Source: Stenocarpella maydis
Lineage: Eukaryota > Ascomycota > Sordariomycetes > Diaporthales > Diaporthaceae
Assembly: GCA_002270565.1 (NCBI GenBank)
Contig: NQMI01000004.1
Location: 873,065 to 937,064, forward strand
Reading direction: 5' to 3'
DNA length: 64,000 nt
Position numbers and translations under genes: made by a program. This document shows, in pieces, positions 34,093-45,018 of the stretch. Within the stretch, counting starts at the first letter, position 1. Each line of letters begins with the position of its first letter. The notes under the pieces are model-generated. The model ran no database searches. It saw only the letters and a program-made list of their open reading frames with translations, and had not been told where the DNA came from.

Positions 34093-35401
34093 TTCCTTTG
34101 GGGTTTTGCTCCTGAGGAAGGGTGTATTTGCCTAGGCTAGGGTGCGTGGCGTTTCTTCAGAACAGGGTGCTTCGATGAGGAATGTGTGCGGAGCAGGTTC
34201 TCAAGACCTCAAAAATACACACACAAGTCCAGACCAGGAGGAGGAAGGGTAGAGAGCCGTTTATAAACATGCGCGCTTATGCTTCCAGACAGCACAAACG
34301 CATGCCCCCCTCCCCCCCGCCGGCCCATGTCATAGGCAGGAAGGGGAGGACGACGGCGACGACGACGAGGACGAGGACGAGGAGGAGGGGGGGGGGGAGA
34401 GGACAGCCTCACAGCCGCAAGGCTCTCTCCAGCCCCATCCCTGCGGCACCCGCCGTATTCGTCAGCTCGCCGCTTTGTCGTGACCATCAGCGCCAGCGTC
34501 GGGACCGAGACAGACGCGCAGACGCGCAGACACGCAGACACGCAGACCGAGGACCCAGCAGCGGCCAAGCGGGCAAGGCCCTGGCGTGGCGTGGGTTGCA
34601 CGCATGCGGCGTGGGTCGCAGGGCCAAGAGAGATGCACAGATGCCAGAGGCGGATGCACAGTCGGCAGTCTAGAGAAGTCGCCTTGATCCCAAGCCGCTA
34701 GTCCGGTCGGACAGCAGCAGACAAGAAACGCCCCAGCTTGCGCGGCAGCGCAGCCCTCGTCAGTCGTGCCGTGCCAGGCAGGCTAGCGGCCCGCCGGCCG
34801 TCAGCAGCTGGGCGGCTTCTTCAGGAAGTGCGAGTTTCACCAGCAGCAGCTGTGTGAGCGTGGGAGGAGGGCGGTGGCGACTCCCACCACGGCAACACCA
34901 GCACAGCAGCAGAGCACGTGGCTTCGGGACCGAAGATGGCGTCGGCGGTCGGGGAGGACAGACGGTGGGGTTGTCCGAGGGCCACGGCCACGGCTGCGTC
35001 AGCAGCTGGGCTGCCGGGGTGGATGCATCATACGTCAACGTGTGCCGACTACTACGAGGAAGCTGTAGTGTTGTACTGTTGGTATTTTTCAGCGCATCAT
35101 CTCCCTCGGCTTTGTGGGTCAAGCCTTGAACTCTCTTGCCCTCGGAAGCAGCCGACATGGCCCGTGGGCCCGAGATCCGCCACCGCACATCAGATTAGAT
35201 CCCACGAGGCCATTGGCTCTTCTCGCCGTCCAAGTCATGACCTGACTCTTGCTGGCTTGTGCGGTGCTTTATTTCCCACCCACGCCTGTTTGTCTACACA
35301 TGATGAAAAAAATGGCCTCCGTGGAGCCATTTCTAATACCCCTTTCCTCATTGCCGCCCGCGGGTACCGACAAGCAGGGCTTCCCACCCTCTGCATAGCC
35401 G

Positions 35402-35452
<51 letters not shown>

Positions 35453-35830
35453 TTCCAACGCTGGCCTGCGATTCTACGCTGCCGGCAACCTGAACTCCTC
35501 GAACCGATGCGTCATACTATATGTAATACACGGTCCAGTCGGACCAAAACCGCACGCGGTAATATGGGACAAGAAAAAAGCTTGGCTTCGTATCCACACA
35601 AACGTCATCAGAATTAACATCAACCCTCAGTCCTCAAACCATGACTCTCGTCGACAAATCCGCTGCTAGTTCCCGGCCCGTAACCGGCATCCGGCCCCGG
35701 GCGACTGCACAACCTACGTCTTCGCCGGCGACGCCTTGTTGGGCGACAGCTTCATCGGCACCCGCAGGGCCCGTTCTCCACACCTCCTCTTCCCAGCGGG
35801 ACTCTGCGGCTCTGCAAACATCTGCTCGCC
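34093..35830. other. Intergenic region with low-complexity DNA
   Basis: The 1.7 kb between the CFEM-like gene and the 3' end of the SidB kinase has no supported gene. It contains a GACGAC/GAGGAG-rich tract at about 34348-34400, short CAGACGCG-type repeats near 34513-34550, and the (GCCT)13 microsatellite at 35401-35452. Confidence 0.5.
35401..35452. repeat. (GCCT)13 microsatellite
   Basis: A perfect tetranucleotide run of about 52 bp, read directly, in noncoding sequence about 380 bp beyond the sidB stop codon. Confidence 0.95.
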
Positions 35831-37953
35831 CTACAGCATTGTGCCGAACATGTTGTCCGTGACTGGTTTCCTTGCGCTGCCGCCGTTCTCATCGGCCTTG
35901 CGGTGCCGGAACGTGAAGCCGACAAACAATGACTTGCCCATGTCATCATCACGCTCAGCCATGTTCTCCAGAGCCGACTGCTTATCGTGCACCTCCTTGT
36001 ACTTGGCCATGTCCGCCTCGTTGGTGAAGTCGTCGAAGTAGCCAGCATCCGTCTCCGAGTCCAACTCGGGCACAAAGGGCGCCTTGGTCTCCCGCAGCGT
36101 CTCCCAGTTGACCTCGGCGAAGTACTGGTGGGCATAGATGTCCTTGATGTTGGAGAAGCGCTTGGACCGGGAGTTGATGCATGTTGTGATGAAGCTCCAG
36201 GTCCGGTTGCTCAGGAAGTAGTTGGGGTCCTCCCACACCGGCCGCTTCAGGACGTCCCTCCAGTGCTTCAGGTTGCGCCACGTCTCATCAGCATTTGACC
36301 CAGCAAACGGCGGGAAGCCGGTCAAGGCCTCAAAAAGCATGCAACCCAGACTCCAGTAGTCGACGGTGAAGTCGTACTCTTCCCCGCGGAGGACCTCGGG
36401 GGCCATGTAGTCTGGGGAGCCGACGATCGACTTGGCGTAGTTCGCGTCATTGTTGCGCATGGACCGGTACCCATCTCTTCGCTCTGCCACGGTTCTCTGG
36501 TCCATGGGCTTGCCAAATGGCACCGAGGTTTCTGATGCCTGCTCCAGACGAAGCCGCATCGACTCGATCTTTGCTGGCGCGAGCATGCCGGCCGCCAGCC
36601 CAAAATCAGTAAGCTTGACGTGACCTGACGAGTCGACCAGGAAGTTCTCGGGCTTTAGGTCGCGGTGGATGTAGCCCAGCTGGTGGAGGGCGTCTACGGA
36701 ACAGAACATCTCGGCAATGTAGAATCGAGCATGCCTGTTGGACAGGACACCGGTGTTGTTCAACAGAGTGCGGAAGTCACCTCCGGGAACGTATTCCTAC
36801 TTCATGTCAGTCGGGCCCGCGCGGGGAAAAGGAGGAAGATATGCGCACCATTGCAAGGTAGATGTTCTTGTCATCTTGGAACGAGTACAAGAGACGGACA
36901 AGCCATTGACTCTTGGCAGTCGTCAGGATGTCTCTCTCGGTCAGGACGTGGCGCACCTCGTCGAGCTTGAACAATAGCTTCTTGCTCATGACTTTCAGCG
37001 CGCACACCTCCTTTGTGTCCTTCTTCTGGGCCAAGAAGACCTGGCCGTAGCCACCTTGCCCGACCTGTGTGAGGATCTGGAAGTCGCCCTGTCGGAGTCG
37101 TACACGCCGCTTGCGCAGATTGGCCCGCTCGCGGCCGGTGTACTTGGTCCACATCTGACTGTAGGTCTCCTCGTCGGTCTCGGGAGGAGCAGGATACTCG
37201 GCGCGGAAGGCATTGAGACGGTTCTGGCGGTTGCCGGCGTAGGTCAGAAGATCAAAGTAGTAGTCGAGGAAGTCTGTCGGGGAAGGCTGTGTTAGCCATA
37301 TACTGGGATCAGGCGGCAAGCGGCAGGAATATAGGCTGCTCACAAAGCTGAGTGACATTGACCAGACGCCTCACGTTGGGCTTCTCCAGGATGGCGCGCT
37401 CCTCATCGGTAAGGCCGCGAGATGTGTCAAACTTCTTGCCCGGAGGCGGGCGCGGACTACTGTAGAGTTCCTGTCTCGACTGAGCGGCGTGGTTGTGGGA
37501 AATCGGTATCTTGGAGGCGGTGGGAGGGGTGTTCTCCTGGCCCTGGCCATGGTGCTTGAGCGGTGTGGTGGGTGGTCCTCTCTGCAGGACGCTCTCATCA
37601 ACAAGGGTATTCGCCGTGGACTCGGCGTCAAAGGGGTCGTAAGACTGGGCGTTGCTGAGCTTTGTGGGGGACAGCGGGGTGATGACGGATTGGGGGCGGC
37701 CGAGCCTGATGGGGCTGTCGAGAGTGGTGGCGGCGTTGAGCTTGAGGTGGCTCTCAAAAGCCTGGGGCAGTTCTCGGGCACCAGGAGGGGCAGTCCTCTT
37801 GCTTGGGCTGCCCTTTGGTGTGTTGGCCGGCTCGATGAAGTTGTTCCTAATAGGCGTCGAGGGGCGACCAAGGTCCAGCCTGCTGCTGTTGGGGTTGGCG
37901 TTGTTACCGTCCTTGCCGCCGGGGGAGAGCATGTTGGACATGAAGCTGGCCAT
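35831..37953 (-). CDS. sidB: NDR-family cell-cycle kinase of the septation/mitotic exit network (SidB/Dbf2/Sid2)
   Basis: Exons complement(37344..37953), complement(36849..37273) and complement(35831..36796) give 666 residues. A Pro/Ser-rich N-terminal 190 residues precedes the Mob1-binding N-terminal regulatory region (NVTQLYFLDYYFDLL across intron 1, and RRVRLRQGDF). The kinase domain starts with GQGGYGQVF, then the catalytic Lys in CALKVMSKK, EYVPGGDF, HRDLKPEN, DFG, an extended activation segment and KSIVGSPDYMAPE. The C-terminal hydrophobic motif is LFVGFTFRH. These are diagnostic of Dbf2/Sid2/SidB, which act with Mob1 downstream of the septation initiation network to drive actomyosin ring constriction and septation. 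All splice phases close. The start ATG at 37953 is preceded by a C-rich leader. Confidence 0.95.
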
Positions 37954-40349
37954 GTTGGGGGGGGGGGTGGTTGTGGCGCGCGCTGAGGAAGCGGGGGGTT
38001 GGTGACGGTGAGGGGCGTGTTGGATGCGCCTTGGATGCGCAAAAGTGGCGGGCCTGCGATGCGACCTGTCGAACTGAAGAGAAAAGCCAACAAGGCAAAG
38101 GATTGACTGGTCGATTCCCACGGGCGAGACAGAGAGACGATGATGGTCTAAGTCTGCTGGGGACGGGGACTGGAAGTGGGAATGCGAACGGGAACGCGGA
38201 TGGGAGCGAGAGAAGAGAATGAGAGAGAGAGAGAGAGGGCGTTGCAGCCCAAAGCTGGAGCCTGAAAGTCGAGATGAGGTAAACAAGAGCGACACACACG
38301 CGCGGCTACGGCTACGGCAACAGCAGCAACAACAACAACAATGTGCGAAGCAGGCTCAGCCGCACCAAGGTGGGGGAGGGGGAGATTGCGACTGATGCAA
38401 TGCAAATCCGATGCGATGCGATGCGATACGATCTAAATGCAAGAAAGAGCATGGGCCGTCGCGCAAGAATCCTTGGTCGATGCCCACTTTATTTATCCAG
38501 CAGGCATTGATGGTCAAACTCAAAAGTGGCACTGGGCAGTGTGGTCCAGTCTGGCCTGCCTGGCCTGCCTGGCAGCGTTGGAGGGGAAGGAGAGGAACGC
38601 GCACCCAGCCTGCCAGGATGATCCAAACCAAGGCCAGTGTACCAGCTGGGCAGTCGGCAACATCTGGAGGCGTCATTAGGCCCCACCTAAATACCAGGAA
38701 ATCAGAACATCAAGCAACAACAACAACAACAGTCAACAAGACAACGCGACATCCGTCACCCACGCTAAATTAGTTTGAATGGCCTTGAAACAAGACAAAA
38801 TGCATCTCGCCGTGGTCATCATCCATTCCAATCCCAGTCCACGCGATCGTCTCCAAAGTTTATTTTCCCCTTCCTCTCCCTGCGCTACGCGGTGATTGCT
38901 TAGCCTTGATCCTTCCGCTGGTGGCCCGAGACTGGACTAACCACCCGGAGCTTATTACTCTACATGCTGAGATGTCCATGCACGTTGCCATCACCGTCAG
39001 CCTCGGGTCGCCTGAGATAATTGGCACATATTGTAGCAAGGAAAGATACGCGTAAAAAAGGTGCACTGGGTGGATACGGCGAACACCAGGCGGTTGCAGC
39101 TGGTGTTTTTTATTAATAAGCCTTCGTGTATTGGAACGGTTTCTTCATTGTGGCATGGCAGTCAGCTGTTCCGGACCTCAGCGTGGGGACGGCAAGATGT
39201 TTGGCCTCGTTGACAACGCGTGTGCAGAAAGCAAGCCTTCGTTTGAAATAGACCCGTAGACCGCCACTTCTTGTGTGCTTGGCACCGACCGAGACCACCC
39301 GTGTGTGCAACTGTCCGTATCCCCTTCCTGTACACAACACGTCACGGACGGCGCGGCACCTCGTCCCAGTAGTATCCCACGGACTACACAACACGCAAGG
39401 TGACTTGGGCTCCATAGTACATTGCACAAACAGAAAGCAGGGGTTATTTCCCACATGGTTCCAGAACATACAGCCTGGGGCTATTGGCTGATCAGGGAGC
39501 AACATATGTCCTGTGGTCAAGGACAACTGGCCCAGGACAGCTACGAGAGATTGTCTTACATCAGGATAGCCTGTTGAAGGCGCGTGGTGGTCTGGACACC
39601 TCAGAGCCCATAGTCAGCTACTACGCGTAGACGGTACTGCTAAAAAAGTTTGAGGTGTTGTTTCTAATCCTGATGTGCCGCCAAGATGGAAGCCATCCAG
39701 GCAGATAGTCCATGGGAAACCCGTTCCGAATGATAGGAATGGTGGCGAGGCGCTCGTCTCATGCGGGCCCCAAGCAAGTACCTAGGTGGCGTCTTGCACA
39801 GGCAAGTCGGGCACCATCTTAATCAAACATGTTGCGCACTTGCTGCCCATCGTCGCACACTAGGCAATGGCTCATCGACGCCTTATAGCACAATCAAGAC
39901 ATTACAGAAGGGTAGGACCGAGAGTCGCCCTGTCTACTGGCAGGCGTCCACTCGGGCCATCCGAAACCCGGACAACCAGCGGCAGACTGGCCCCCTTGGA
40001 CCACTCCTGGCCGGAAAATGAGGCGAACGACATTGCGGTGACCAGACAAATCGATCGGATTTCCCTAATCGTTTTCGAGGACTCGAGATGGGCCTCCTCG
40101 GGCCTCCGGAATGCAGAGGACCGGTACGCCTAACCTCGGTAGGAACATGGATGCAATTCCATCATGCACAAGAGTCCCTGAGTAGACCGTAGCGGCCAAA
40201 GTCGCCGCGGGGTGTGTGCTCTTTGTGTGTCATCAGACTCCAATTCGTCCCTTCATTTCCCGGTAGCCGCCCGCCATCTCCCTAGCCCTCTAGTCCTGTC
40301 ATTCCGATAGTTCCGTCACCGTTCATCCCAGAAAAGCAAAGAGGCGAGC
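37954..40349. other. Intergenic region between sidB and rps30
   Basis: The first 500-800 bp is the sidB promoter and leader, with GA-rich and AACAAC-rich tracts near 38220-38345. No further gene is supported. A 137-codon minus-strand frame at 39113-39526 has no recognisable motif. A TACCTAGGT palindrome lies at 39779-39787. The right end is rps30 3' flank. Confidence 0.5.
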
Positions 40350-40889
40350 TTAGGAGGTTGGGTTGGGGTTCATCTAGAGCCAAGTCAGCCTCGGGTCCCG
40401 TGTCGCGATACCAGTGTCGCGGGTCAGGGCGGTGACGAGGGCATCGCCCTCGTCAAGCATCCGCATCGAACGCACCTTCCTCTTGCCACCGGTGAGCTGC
40501 ACGTTCACGAAGCGGCGAGTGTATGTGAGTCTCTTCTTTGCGCGACCCTTACTGTGTGGTTGTTAGCATCGAGGGCATCGGGTCGACGGTTTGGTGTCGA
40601 CGTCGCCCATCGGCATCGCGTGACCGGGGGGCCTCATGAGACGTACGGGGTCTTCTTCTTCTCTGTTGATTGAAAAATCCGTCAGCACTTCTGCATACAT
40701 GGCAGGAGGTGTGGAAGATTTGTAGTGGTACGCACCCTGCTTCTCAACCTTGGGGGTCTGAGACTTGACCTTGCCGGCACGGGCGCTGTGGACAATTTTG
40801 TTAGAATTTTATTCTTGGGCCTCGTTGGCCCGCCGCGGCGGTCGCCCTGGGCGTCGCAGTGCTTACAGAGATCCGTGAACCTTTCCCAT
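40350..40889 (-). CDS. rps30: 40S ribosomal protein S30 (eS30)
   Basis: Five very small exons, complement(40867..40889), (40736..40785), (40647..40662), (40476..40551) and (40350..40373), join in phase to give 62 residues starting MGKVHGSLARAGKVKSQTP, then GRAKKRLTYTRRFVNV, and ending GGKRKMNPNPTS. This matches yeast Rps30 over its full length, including the MNP ending. Exons of 23, 16 and 24 nt flank introns with good GTAAGC, GTGCGT, GTACGT and GTGCGT donors. There is no ubiquitin-like fusion, unlike animal FAU. Without the final splice the frame would run on into intron 4, so the spliced MNPNPTS ending is the convincing one. It shares a 347-bp promoter region with the divergent WBP11 gene. 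Confidence 0.96.
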
Positions 40890-41236
40890 TTTCGATGATG
40901 TTCTGATCGAGTGACGAAGGTTCGTTGATGGATTGTTTGATGAAAGCGGTGGGTTTCGTCGGCGCTGGGTGGTGAGTCTGGACGGGGGGGAAGATGGATT
41001 CTGTGGAATTGCTCACCTCGTTTTTCGCCTCGCCACAGCCACAGCGGGGGCCAGTCCGGGCGAGCCGCACTAGTGGCGCGCCGCACGTGACCTTGTCGGT
41101 TTTGGCGCTGAGCAAGAGCAGCAACCCGGTCATCAGCGCAGGCGCAGGCGGCCGCTCGGTTCGTTGTTGCATCAGAGCTGCAGCGCTGCAGGGCTTCAGA
41201 GGTCGGCTTCTTGGTGCCGTTTCTCCTTCACACAGC
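40890..41236. promoter_or_regulatory. Bidirectional promoter between rps30 and the WBP11 gene
   Basis: The 347 bp between divergent start codons must contain both promoters and leaders. Coupling a ribosomal-protein gene and a splicing-factor gene would allow shared growth-linked expression; that is inference. No specific element was assigned. Confidence 0.6.
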
Positions 41237-42091
41237 ATGCCCAAGGAACGCAACCTCAACCCCGTGCAGGCCCAGCGCAAGGCCGACAAGGCCAAGGCCA
41301 TCAAGAAGGGCAAGGCAGACGTAGCCGCCAAGCGAAACGAGCGACTCGCACAGCGCAACCCAGGCCGCATACAAAAGCAGATCGACGACCTCAAAGCCGT
41401 GACCGCCGGCGGCGGCAAGCTCACCCACCACGAGGAGCAGGTCCTTGAGGGCCTGGAGAAAGAGCTCAAGGCCGTCCAGAAGGCACGGGAGGCGCTCGGC
41501 GATGCCGCACCACAGTTCCGAAGCAGCGGGCCACGCCGGGATGGCGACGACGACGGGGGAGCACTGGGCAAGCGGCGGAGGGACTGGGACCAGGTCGAGC
41601 TGAGCAGCGACAGCGACGTGCCAGAGGACGTGCGGGCCATCCCGATGCCGCGGGACACGCCGCCGCCGATTCCCAAGGAGGTCATGGACCGCTGGTGGGC
41701 CAAGAGGAGGGCCAAGATGAACGAGAACAAGAACGCAAATCTCGAGCCGCTAGGCAGCGGCAACGACAAGGGCGGCAGAGGCGAGAGACAGCAGTCGACG
41801 CCCACGCCTGTGCCAGAGGCAAAGGTGGTCTACGAGTCAAAGCCGATAGTGCGAGACCTTCGAAAGGAGGCAGTCACATTTGTCCCCAGCGTGGTGAGGC
41901 AGAAACTGGACAAGACCCAGGGCAAGGGCGGTCTAATAGAGCCAGAAGAGGCAGACAGGCTGGAGAAGGAAGGATACATGCCGGCGTCATATCACGGCGC
42001 CGAAAGATCACAATCGACGGAGCCCGGCCACGCCTCGACGGCAGCACCTCGGCAAGTCACGATGGAGGAGGTTGAGGACGATGAAGACTGA
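41237..42091 (+). CDS. WBP11/NpwBP-like splicing factor
   Basis: A single exon encodes 284 residues. The N-terminus carries the WBP11 signature NLNPVQAQRKADKAKAIKKG, followed by RNERLAQRNPGRIQKQIDDL and HHEEQVLEGLEKEL. The middle has a Pro-rich segment (PMPRDTPPPIPKEVMDRWW), and the C-terminus is acidic (VEDDED). In animals WBP11 binds PQBP1 and acts in spliceosome activation, in the nucleus. The fungal protein is shorter and lacks long PGR-rich tails. The ATG at 41237 is the family start; the frame is open upstream, but that sequence is not conserved-looking. Confidence 0.9.
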   Translation: MPKERNLNPVQAQRKADKAKAIKKGKADVAAKRNERLAQRNPGRIQKQIDDLKAVTAGGGKLTHHEEQVLEGLEKELKAVQKAREALGDAAPQFRSSGPRRDGDDDGGALGKRRRDWDQVELSSDSDVPEDVRAIPMPRDTPPPIPKEVMDRWWAKRRAKMNENKNANLEPLGSGNDKGGRGERQQSTPTPVPEAKVVYESKPIVRDLRKEAVTFVPSVVRQKLDKTQGKGGLIEPEEADRLEKEGYMPASYHGAERSQSTEPGHASTAAPRQVTMEEVEDDED

Positions 42092-42779
42092 AGCCCTGAG
42101 CATTGAACATGGACTGTAGACCCGAAAAGGCAGGATTGTGGCTTCCGGAGATGGCCAGGGGCCGTTCCCAACCCCTGTGCAAGGTATGCCCGGGCCAAGG
42201 CGAAAAGCCTGAGGGCGAACGTACTCGCCCATACAACACCAGCCTCCCTGCGTTCTCCCGGCGTACCACATTCCGCGAGAGTCTCCCCGGGGACAATACT
42301 AGCGGACCTGTAGTGCTTCGTGACCTGTCCGTTCTCGGACGCAAAGAAACCGCCCAGAGGAAGACAGCGATGACGGCATGCAGACCTACATGCATACAGC
42401 CGAAATGAGGTCTACATGCTGTCCACGGCGAGGGACAGCACACTAGAATGTGCTGTCACAATGCACAAATGCAACTGATGAAAGCCTTACCTAATGTGAT
42501 CGAGCGATGCACGTCCGGTCTGTGATATAGTCATGGCCAGACCTTTCCGGCCCGAGTATTGCTTGGGACCCCTCTTCCGAGAGCGGATTTATGGCAGAAC
42601 CCGGCAACCTCGCTCACCCTGAATTTTAGCTACAATGAATACTGGGTAATCGGCTTTTTTTTCTTCCTGGCTCTGGCTTGTTGGCGACGTGGACCCACCC
42701 GACTTTGGTTCTCGATCCAGCCGATTCGCGAAGGCGTCCTTGTACGTAGCCTACTCCCAGGCAGTGAGACAGTCTCAAG
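42092..42779. other. Intergenic region
   Basis: About 690 bp with the 3' flank of the WBP11 gene and the promoter of the MFS gene. I see no gene or repeat. Confidence 0.5.
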
Positions 42780-44386
42780 ATGGCAGAGCCCAAAGGCTCA
42801 CTGGACAACGGCCCTGCTCCTGACTCGGTGACCGAAAAGGCTCCAGTCAGCGACAGCAACGACATCCAATGCAGCGACATTCAACACAACAACAACAACA
42901 TCATCATCATCAGCACCCATAAGGCCATCCCACCGCCTTTGTTCGTCGTGCCCAGCAACGCGGACCACGAACCTGGTGGAGATGCAGCCTCATCGGCCGG
43001 AGACGGTGAGACGTACCCAGAGGGAGGACTGCGCGCATGGCTCGTCGTCCTCGGCGCCTGGCTGGCGCTGCTGTCCTCACTCGGCCTCATGAACACACTC
43101 GGGACTTTCCAGGCATATGTGACAACACATCAGCTCGAGAACCACGATGAGGGCACCATCGGCTGGATCTTCTCCGTTTACACCTTCACCGTGTTCTTCG
43201 GGGGGCTGTTCATCGGACCTCTCTTTGACAAGCAAGGCCCCAGGTGGCTCGTCCTGGCGGGCACCGTGTCCATCACTGCCAGCCTGATGCTGCTCAGCAT
43301 CTCTACGGGTGAGCGAGCGCCTTCGGCCCAGCGTCGGTCGCCGACACGTCCGCTAACCCAGTTGCATCCCATAGAGCTGTGGCACTTCATCCTCTCCTTT
43401 GGCGTCTTCTGCGGCCTGGGCTGCTCCCTCATCTTCACGCCCTCCCTCGCCGCCGTGGGCCACTTCTTCCAGGCGCGCCGCGGGCTCGCCACGGGCATCG
43501 CCTCCACGGGCGGCAGCATCGGCGGCATCATCTTCCCCCTGATGCTGCAGTCCCTGTTTCCGCGCCTGGGCTGGGGGTGGTCCATCCGCGCCCTGGGCTT
43601 CCTCGTGCTGGGCATCTGCGGCTGCGCCAACTTCCTCATCCGCTCGCGCCTCCCGCCCGCCCTGGGCGCCAGCGCCCGGCCCGACTTCAAAATCTTTCGC
43701 AACCGCGCCTTCGCACTGACTACGCTGGGCCTCTTCCTGCTCGAGTTCGCCCTCTTTATCCCCCTGACGTTCATTTCGTCCTACGCGCGCTCCAGCGGCT
43801 TCTCCGAGGCCTTCTCCTTCGGTAAGTACCATTCTTGTCCTGATACAGTCCCCCGGCCTTTCAGCCTTGGGATTATCTAGTATCCGTCACTTTGGGACTC
43901 GTAGCAGGTGGTTAACAGCTACCAGAGATCCTGCCTATCCTCAACGCCGCGTCCGCCTTTGGCCGCGCGCTGCCGGGCTACTGGGGCGACAAGATCGGGC
44001 CGTTCAACATCAACCAGATCATGATCGTCTTGTCGATAATCTCGTGCCTGGCGATCTGGCTGCCTGCTGGTTCCTATACGGCAGGCCTGATCCTGTTCGC
44101 CGTGACGTTTGGTTTCGCGAGTGGCAGTAACGTTAGTATCACTCCCGTCTGTATAGGTATGCTGTGCAAGACGCAGAACTACGGCCGGTATTATGCGACG
44201 TCCTATACTATTGTCAGCTTTGCATGCCTGGTCGGTGTGCCCATCGGGGGCAACATCTTGACCTCGAATGGAGGTGATTACTGGGGGGTCATCGTCTTCA
44301 CCGGACTCGTGTACCTAGGTTCCCTCATATCTTTGTACCTCGCCAAAGTCTGCAAGGTCGGATGGAAACCATGGACCATCTTCTGA
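42780..44386 (+). CDS. MFS transporter, monocarboxylate-transporter-like (MCH/MCT family)
   Basis: Exons 42780..43308, 43375..43821 and 43926..44386 give 478 residues. A Ser/Asn-rich N-terminal tail of about 80 residues includes NNNNIIII. It is followed by PEGGLRAWLVVLGAW, the typical start of fungal MCT-like proteins, then FQAYVTTHQL, the first-loop motif GPLFDKQGPRW, and RRGLATGIASTGGSIGG in the second half of the N-terminal domain. Twelve membrane segments fit. Yeast homologues (Mch family) include a riboflavin importer; the substrate here is unknown. It is convergent with the PKS gene (632 bp between stops), so it may belong to that locus or mark its border. Confidence 0.88.
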
Positions 44387-45018
44387 AGCAGGGATGTATA
44401 AAAAAAAAAGAATCCTTCGTCCTGGGTCTCCATTTCATCATCTCCTGAAATCCATCCACTTCAGAATGTGAAGAAAATTTTGCAGATGGGATTCGGTAGA
44501 GCTTCACATGAAGTCTAAGTTAGGGCCTGTTGTTCGCCGGGATGTTGAACCGCTATCCTTGTTGGCAAAGTTTCTTACATGATTTGTCTCACCATCTGAA
44601 TATTTTGGAGCCATCGAGTGAGATTTAAAATTCTTGCCTATAAACGATGAGGTCCAAGATCTCGGATCCTTCTTCGGCTCCTCGTCTTACTACGAAAAGA
44701 AGAACTGGACTTTAGAACCCCGCACACCTTCAATATTATGCTTGCTCTGGAATCTGTATATTTTCTGCGAAAGACTTCCGCCAGAGAAATCCAGCGGGGA
44801 GGACACATCAAAGAACTTTTTAAAAAACCATTTGCAGTTTGTTGAACATCTACACTAAAGCTACTAGTAGTACTACAATCTTGTCGTTTCCTCCCCTCTC
44901 ACAATAAGTCCAGTCCCCAGGCCACCAGGGGTATAACCATACCTCTCTCCAGGTCTCTCATTTCTCCTCCTAGCAACACGGGGATTACTTAGGAGTTTAC
45001 AAAGTCAGCCGAATGTCC
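44387..45018. other. Convergent intergenic region between the MFS and PKS genes
   Basis: Only 3' flanks are expected here. An A-run follows at 44401-44410. No gene or repeat structure seen. Confidence 0.5.

Noticed and set aside
35401..35452. CRISPR-like or telomeric repeat
   Set aside because: It is a plain (GCCT)n microsatellite without spacers; fungi do not carry CRISPR arrays.
39113..39526. 137-codon minus-strand frame
   Set aside because: No recognisable motif, no supporting context, and a composition unlike neighbouring genes.
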